NCBI GenBank assembly: GCA_913062745.1
Contig: CAJXXJ010000047.1
Location: 1-11,860 of the forward strand
DNA from: an uncultured Phaeodactylibacter sp.
GTDB lineage: Bacteria; Bacteroidota; Bacteroidia; Chitinophagales; Saprospiraceae
DNA length: 11,860 nucleotides
Direction of reading: 5' to 3'
Shown piece after piece: positions 8,601 through 11,860 of this stretch. Within the stretch, counting starts at the first letter, position 1. Each line of letters begins with the position of its first letter. The notes under the pieces were generated by a model. It did not search any database, was not told the DNA's origin, and was given only the letters and a program-made list of their open reading frames with translations. The translations under genes and the position numbers were made by a program.

Positions 8601-11600
8601 ACCTTTCCACTTTCCTGCCGGAATTCCCCATAAGCGGCTGGGCATGGAATTTTGGTGACCCCGGCAGCGGTGCTGATAATGTTTCGAACGATCCCAACCC
8701 TACGCACATTTACAGCAGCCCCGGTGATTATACGGTTACCCTGACGGTCACGAGCAGTCAGGGGTGTACTTCCTCCTTCAGCCGTTCGGTACGGGTACTC
8801 CCTGCTCCGACCGCTACCTTTGAGCTGCCGATGGCCAGCTGCGAGGCGACTGCGCTGCAGTTTAAGGCACTGGCAGGGCCCTCTACGGTGAGCGTACGCT
8901 GGGACTTTGGAGAACCGGCGAGCGGTGCGGCCAATACCTCCGGCAGCTTTACAGCCTTTCATCAGTACGCAGCGGCTGGCACGTACGAGGTGTCGCTGGT
9001 CTCCATCAACCAATTTGGCTGCAGGGATACCTTCCGGCGTGATGTGGCCGTTGAGCCCAATAATCTGGGCGGACAGATCAACCCGGCCGGGGCTACGCTC
9101 TGTGCCGGCGATTCAGTCCCCCTCAACGCCCCATCCGGTGCCAGCCGCTGGCAGTGGTCTACGGGGGACACCACCGAAAGCATTGTGGTAGCAGAAGCCG
9201 GGCTGTACGGGCTCACCGTGAGCGATGAGAACGGCTGCACCTATGTGCCTGACCCGGTGCAGACAGACCTGACGCCTCTGCCCTTTGATACGATACGGGC
9301 GGTGCGCCTCAATGAACTGGGCCAAGTGGTGGCCTATGTCTATGATACCATTCAGGCTTGCGAGGGAGAGGATGTCATCCTGGAGACTTTCGACCTGCCG
9401 GGCCACAGCTACCTCTGGAGCAACGGGCAGACCTCCCATGAGCTTTTATTCACGGAAGAACGGGGTAGCCTCCTCTCTGCCGGCACCTACGAATACACGG
9501 TGGAGGTTACCTCCGGCCTCACAGGCTGTATCCGGGAAGTAGGCCCGTTTACGGTGATCATCAATGAGCTGCCGGTGGCCAGCATCAGCGCCGGCCAGCC
9601 CGGCCCATTCTGCGAAGGGCAGCCGGTTACCCTTTCGGTTGACAACCCGGATCCGGCTGTCAGTTATGAGTGGAGCAACGGGCAAACCGGCAACAGCATC
9701 AGCACTGATCAGCCTGCCAGCTACTATGTGACCGCCCGCAATGCTTCCGGGTGCGAGGCCCGCAGCAATACCATAGAGATACAGCCCGGCCCGGATATCT
9801 CGCTGGTGCCTAACGGCTGCTACGGACGCTGCCGCCCGGACACGCTTTGCCTGCCGGAAATACCTGGCGTCAGCAGCTATCAGTGGTTTTTCAACGGCAA
9901 CCCCCTTGGCAGCCCGCAGGGTACGGTACCAGAGCTGATTGCCGACCAAAGCGGTACCTACTGGCTGCAAATGACCGCCAATAATGGCTGCCAGCTACAG
10001 TCTGACCCGCTCGACCTCCAACTGTCAGACGGGCAGGGTAATTTCAACGGACAGGTATACGTGGATGTCAACAATAACGGGATTATTGACGGAGCGGACA
10101 CTACGCTGAGCAATGCCACGGTGGTGCTGGAGCAGGGCGGAAGCCCGCTTGGCAACACCCTTTCCAACCCGGCCGGCAGCTACGCTTTTCTCGGTCTTGA
10201 GAACGGCACTTACACCCTGCTGCTGGACGAGGGCAGCCTCCCTGCCGGGCTGCGACCTTATCAAAGCCAGGTAGATACCAGCTTCTCCGGCTGCGGCGTA
10301 ACGATACCTGTCGACTGGCTGTTGCAGGACTTATGCGCCGGCCTCGATACCGCTCAGGTGGTACGCAACGGTTGCGACTCCGTGCTCTACGGCGGCCAGT
10401 ACTACACGCAGGATACGAGCCTGACGGTGACCTACACCAGTTTTGTGGGTTGCGATTCTGTGGAGCAGGTCGACATAACCGTCAATTACAGTGAGGTGAT
10501 GGCGCTGGCGCTGGAAGCCTGCAGCGGCACTACGGCAGATTTTCAGGGCACGGCTATCCCGGCCGGAGGCAGTCAGGACTTCATTTTCTCGAATACAGCA
10601 GGGTGTGATTCGATCATTTCGGTAACGGTGGCGGAGCTGCTGCCGAGTGACAGCACGCTCTCCTTCAGTGCCTGCGCTGGCGACAGTATTGACTACTTAG
10701 GCGAGCTCGTGGCCGCCGGTACGCAGCAGCAGTTCGTACTGGATAATGCTGCCGGCTGCGACTCCACGGTAACGGTTTCCGTAACGGCACTCAGCAGCAG
10801 TGATACCACCCTGTCGTTTTCCGCCTGTACCGGCAACTCCATTAGTTATCAGGGGATGGAATTGCTGCCGGGAGAACAGCAGCAGTTTGTATTGTCCAAT
10901 GCTGCGGGCTGTGATTCGGTTATCAATGTTTCGGTTACGGAGCTACTGCCCAGCGACAGCACGCTGTCCTTCAGCGCCTGCCCGGGCGAAACGATAAATA
11001 TTCAGGGTACGGAGCTGTCTCCCGGCGAGACGCAGCAGTTCATCCTGACAAATGCCGCCGGTTGTGATTCCGTACTTACCGTATCCGTTATTGCGCAGCA
11101 AGCTTCAGATACCACCTTGGCTTTTGCCGCCTGTAGCGGCAGCACCATTACCTACGCGGGCAGCACGCTGATGCCCGGTGAGACACAAGCCTTCGTGCTC
11201 ACCAATGCTGCAGGCTGCGATTCCGTCGTCACGGTGAGTGTGCAAGAAATTTTTCCAACGGATACTCTGCTCAACTTCAGTGCCTGCGAAGGGAGCACGG
11301 TGATGTACCTGGGCACTGAAATACCGGCCGGAGAGCAAGCCAGTTTTTCGCTCACCAATACTGCCGGTTGTGATTCTACGGTGACTGTCCTGGTAGAAGC
11401 TCTGCTGCCCAGCGATACCACGCTTAGCTTTTCCGCCTGCAGCGGCAGCGCCGTCACTTTTCAGGGGAGCAGCATTGCCGCCGGCTCTCAGCAAACATTT
11501 ACGTTTCAGAATGCTGCCGGTTGCGACTCTTTGGTGACCGTCAGCGTAGGCGAGTTGCTGCCGAGCGACAGCAGCTTTTCGTTGCTCGTTTGTGAGGGCG

Positions 11601-11860
11601 ATAGCGTTATTTACGAAGGGACAGCTCTCTTCCCCGGGGATCAGCAGGAGTTTGTGCTCACGAATGCCGCCGGCTGTGATTCTACGGTGACGGTTACCGT
11701 CAACGGTACCGGCCCGCTCGGCAGTGACCTCAACCTCACGGCCTGTGAGGGCGAAACGGTGACTTACAACGGCAGCACCTTGCAGGCCGGGGAGACAGCA
11801 AGCTTTACTCTAAGCAGCAGCCTCGGCTGTGACTCTGTGGTAACCGTAAGTGTGACGGCA
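5621..11860 (+). CDS. Giant secreted PKD/Ig-like/GCDS-repeat surface protein, C-terminus off window
   Basis: At least 2080 codons are open to the right edge, with no stop. Residues 1-22 (MNRSLLLFAVLCFTFIFRTAAQ) form a signal peptide. A PKD domain at about 207-288 has WSFGDG (W244) and HTYDTPGTYTV. Ig-like or PKD-like modules follow, each with a Cys near its start, a central W and often a closing GC. Three more PKD-type domains centre on W918 (WSFDDPGSG), W1009 (WNFGDPGSG) and W1094 (WDFGEPASG). Ig-like modules with W-S-T/N-G cores sit at W1179, W1266 and W1351. An SdrD-B-like domain covers about 1477-1555, and a 51-residue repeat array runs from 1624. No catalytic domain is visible. Such proteins are usually exported through Sec and then the type IX system, whose C-terminal sorting domain would be off the window. 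The role is inferred to be adhesion or a surface fibre. ATG 5612 (MIP extension) is an alternative start; 5621 gives the cleaner signal peptide. Confidence 0.9.
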   Translation, partial: MNRSLLLFAVLCFTFIFRTAAQNTGIIINGPTSLCIEECDQYTIELVGSINQPPVSVFWNTGQTGPAIDFCKFSPGPDTLIATAVFDDTTSYTDTIVIFPNFANTEIRLFSDAPEICPAGNQAGSSPSQDCEVVCAGTRLTYQWEAIGGFAVQTGASVNGATTFDILNDRVEVTWGSPGFGSVSVTFLDACDQLVQQSLCVEIIENPVAGFSTDPPAQNDTVYVCQGRAINFLNESDFADSYSWSFGDGSVSTLPNPTHTYDTPGTYTVELAALNTCECEDRSSLTVVVEEGEVPIVDCVGTVCEGGVGTYEASSPCGTFLWDVSENGTILSGGGPEDNFITVSWGEGPEGLVGLTVEDCPSANSCTAPYEVLIPILSEDAQISGPEVVCRAAIESYSMTPYEGTSFTWSVSAFGTIIDGQGTPDVTIEWTSFSLPTDTQWVAVELENCYLGCSGRDTLQVNMRPEIVAFGPIEACEGSTLPYQARSRPGNNPVASNWAAINNSGDTVWTAPAPTATPTVPWDVDPGLYQLRAWPEQPAEYCSEGASVLVRVIELPPAPAGIDGPLQVCPGTVYTYTSLSAQPALRTFWQITDGSTVYERQGDKINLSFGGSPPYAIRLWQEDVFGCQSADTTIILNPVPAYSLSGPASACLESSSTFTADAPGASEYNWSISPAGAGTIISDPNAASITVVWESAGPATVTLNACAQSVSLNLTIHPLPQPQPLHPDALCPGETGTVSTVSTYSSYSWQNENGAELGTDSAIELSSGFYRLLVTDDNGCSFDTTFAIRSYGAPDVYISTPDPTGFCDTVTPMTRLFATGSQAGYDYQWLQDGGPVGTNNDRFTATDFGGYQVSITDQNGCTALSNQINVQDCAGIIAPIPGSCPGDLDFTISGNGSCSERSYSALFSSNLVPGTLEWSFDDPGSGLDNFAFGASASHTYANAGLYRVLLTGVFTDPVTGSQAECTIYRVDTVFAAARFISDEACAGTPIAFTDLSTFLPEFPISGWAWNFGDPGSGADNVSNDPNPTHIYSSPGDYTVTLTVTSSQGCTSSFSRSVRVLPAPTATFELPMASCEATALQFKALAGPSTVSVRWDFGEPASGAANTSGSFTAFHQYAAAGTYEVSLVSINQFGCRDTFRRDVAVEPNNLGGQINPAGATLCAGDSVPLNAPSGASRWQWSTGDTTESIVVAEAGLYGLTVSDENGCTYVPDPVQTDLTPLPFDTIRAVRLNELGQVVAYVYDTIQACEGEDVILETFDLPGHSYLWSNGQTSHELLFTEERGSLLSAGTYEYTVEVTSGLTGCIREVGPFTVIINELPVASISAGQPGPFCEGQPVTLSVDNPDPAVSYEWSNGQTGNSISTDQPASYYVTARNASGCEARSNTIEIQPGPDISLVPNGCYGRCRPDTLCLPEIPGVSSYQWFFNGNPLGSPQGTVPELIADQSGTYWLQMTANNGCQLQSDPLDLQLSDGQGNFNGQVYVDVNNNGIIDGADTTLSNATVVLEQGGSPLGNTLSNPAGSYAFLGLENGTYTLLLDEGSLPAGLRPYQSQVDTSFSGCGVTIPVDWLLQDLCAGLDTAQVVRNGCDSVLYGGQYYTQDTSLTVTYTSFVGCDSVEQVDITVNYSEVMALALEACSGTTADFQGTAIPAGGSQDFIFSNTAGCDSIISVTVAELLPSDSTLSFSACAGDSIDYLGELVAAGTQQQFVLDNAAGCDSTVTVSVTALSSSDTTLSFSACTGNSISYQGMELLPGEQQQFVLSNAAGCDSVINVSVTELLPSDSTLSFSACPGETINIQGTELSPGETQQFILTNAAGCDSVLTVSVIAQQASDTTLAFAACSGSTITYAGSTLMPGETQAFVLTNAAGCDSVVTVSVQEIFPTDTLLNFSACEGSTVMYLGTEIPAGEQASFSLTNTAGCDSTVTVLVEALLPSDTTLSFSACSGSAVTFQGSSIAAGSQQTFTFQNAAGCDSLVTVSVGELLPSDSSFSLLVCEGDSVIYEGTALFPGDQQEFVLTNAAGCDSTVTVTVNGTGPLGSDLNLTACEGETVTYNGSTLQAGETASFTLSSSLGCDSVVTVSVTA
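10049..10290 (+). other. SdrD-B-like (Cna-B fold) domain within the giant protein
   Basis: The segment reads GQVYVDVNNNGIIDGADTTL, then ATVVLEQGGSPLGNTLSN, then AGSYAFLGLENGTYTLLL. This matches the SdrD-B pattern: a V-x-x-D-x-N-x-N-G-x-x-D loop that binds calcium in known members, then a G-x-Y-x-F-x-x-L-x-x-G-x-Y core. It is the only such domain in the visible part and separates the PKD/Ig section from the 51-residue repeat array. A role as a rigid, calcium-stiffened spacer is inferred. Confidence 0.75.
10490..11860 (+). repeat. Tandem 153-bp (51-residue) GCDS repeats inside the giant gene, continuing off window
   Basis: Units start at 10490, 10643, 10796, 10949, 11102, 11255, 11408, 11561 and 11714; the ninth lacks its last two codons at the window edge. 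The GCDS motif begins at 10601 and recurs every 153 bases through 11825 without any insertion or deletion. In every unit Cys occupies positions 11 and 39, with Gly at 13, 20, 26 and 38 and Phe at 31; position 18 is aromatic in all but the fourth unit, which has Ile. The typical text is SDTTLSFSAC, then a G-x-x-x-x-Y/F-x-G stretch, then NAAGCDSxVTVSV. A degenerate unit (10337-10489) precedes the array, with its GCDS at 10448 in the same register and an additional GCDS at 10370. Codons differ freely between units, so this is not a recent expansion or an assembly artefact. Similar repeats are common in Saprospiria surface proteins but have no established function. Confidence 0.92.

Noticed and set aside
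10643..11101. Possible higher-order two-unit (306-bp) periodicity, since the units starting at 10643 and 10949 share the PSDSTLSFSAC opening
   Set aside because: The alternation does not continue in later units and nucleotide differences are as large as between neighbours, so it is too weak to claim.
10490..11860. Repeat array considered as a CRISPR array or an assembly duplication
   Set aside because: The repeats are in frame, coding throughout and diverged at synonymous sites, with no spacer structure.

Overview
The window looks like chromosomal DNA of a Bacteroidota bacterium, most likely from the Saprospiria (Lewinella/Haliscomenobacter-like). Three things point there. The housekeeping proteins read as Bacteroidota-type. 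Starts lack clear Shine-Dalgarno sequences, and one intergenic region carries a perfect Bacteroidota-type -7 box (TAnnTTTG). The right half is one very long secreted protein built of PKD, Ig-like and 'GCDS' repeats, a style typical of that group. The taxonomic call is inference from protein style, not from a marker gene.

Layout, left to right. (1) 1-687, minus strand: the N-terminal 229 codons of an aminopeptidase P (Xaa-Pro aminopeptidase), running off the left edge. (2) 688-849: a divergent intergenic region with a Bacteroidota-type -7 box for the peptidase and, on the plus strand, a near-consensus sigma-54 (-24/-12) element facing rpoN. (3) 850-2352, plus: rpoN, sigma-54. (4) 2357-2776, minus: a Fur-family metalloregulator, convergent with rpoN across a 4-bp gap. 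(5) 2844-5459, minus: clpB, the AAA+ disaggregase, 67 bp upstream of the fur-like gene on the same strand. (6) 5460-5620: a divergent intergenic region. (7) 5621 to the right edge, plus: an open reading frame of at least 2080 codons with a signal peptide, PKD and Ig-like modules, one SdrD-B-like Ca-binding domain, and a tandem array of 51-residue repeats that continues past the edge.

The left half is regulation and stress response: an alternative sigma factor, a metal- or redox-sensing repressor and a protein disaggregase. The clpB-fur pair could be co-transcribed. The right half is a cell-surface or secreted structural protein with no catalytic domain visible in the part seen. The most unusual points are the indel-free 153-bp repeat array, with two invariant cysteines per unit, and the possible sigma-54 promoter in front of the sigma-54 gene itself. 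No RNA gene, CRISPR array, insertion sequence or intrinsic terminator was found. There is no gene-free stretch longer than about 165 bp.
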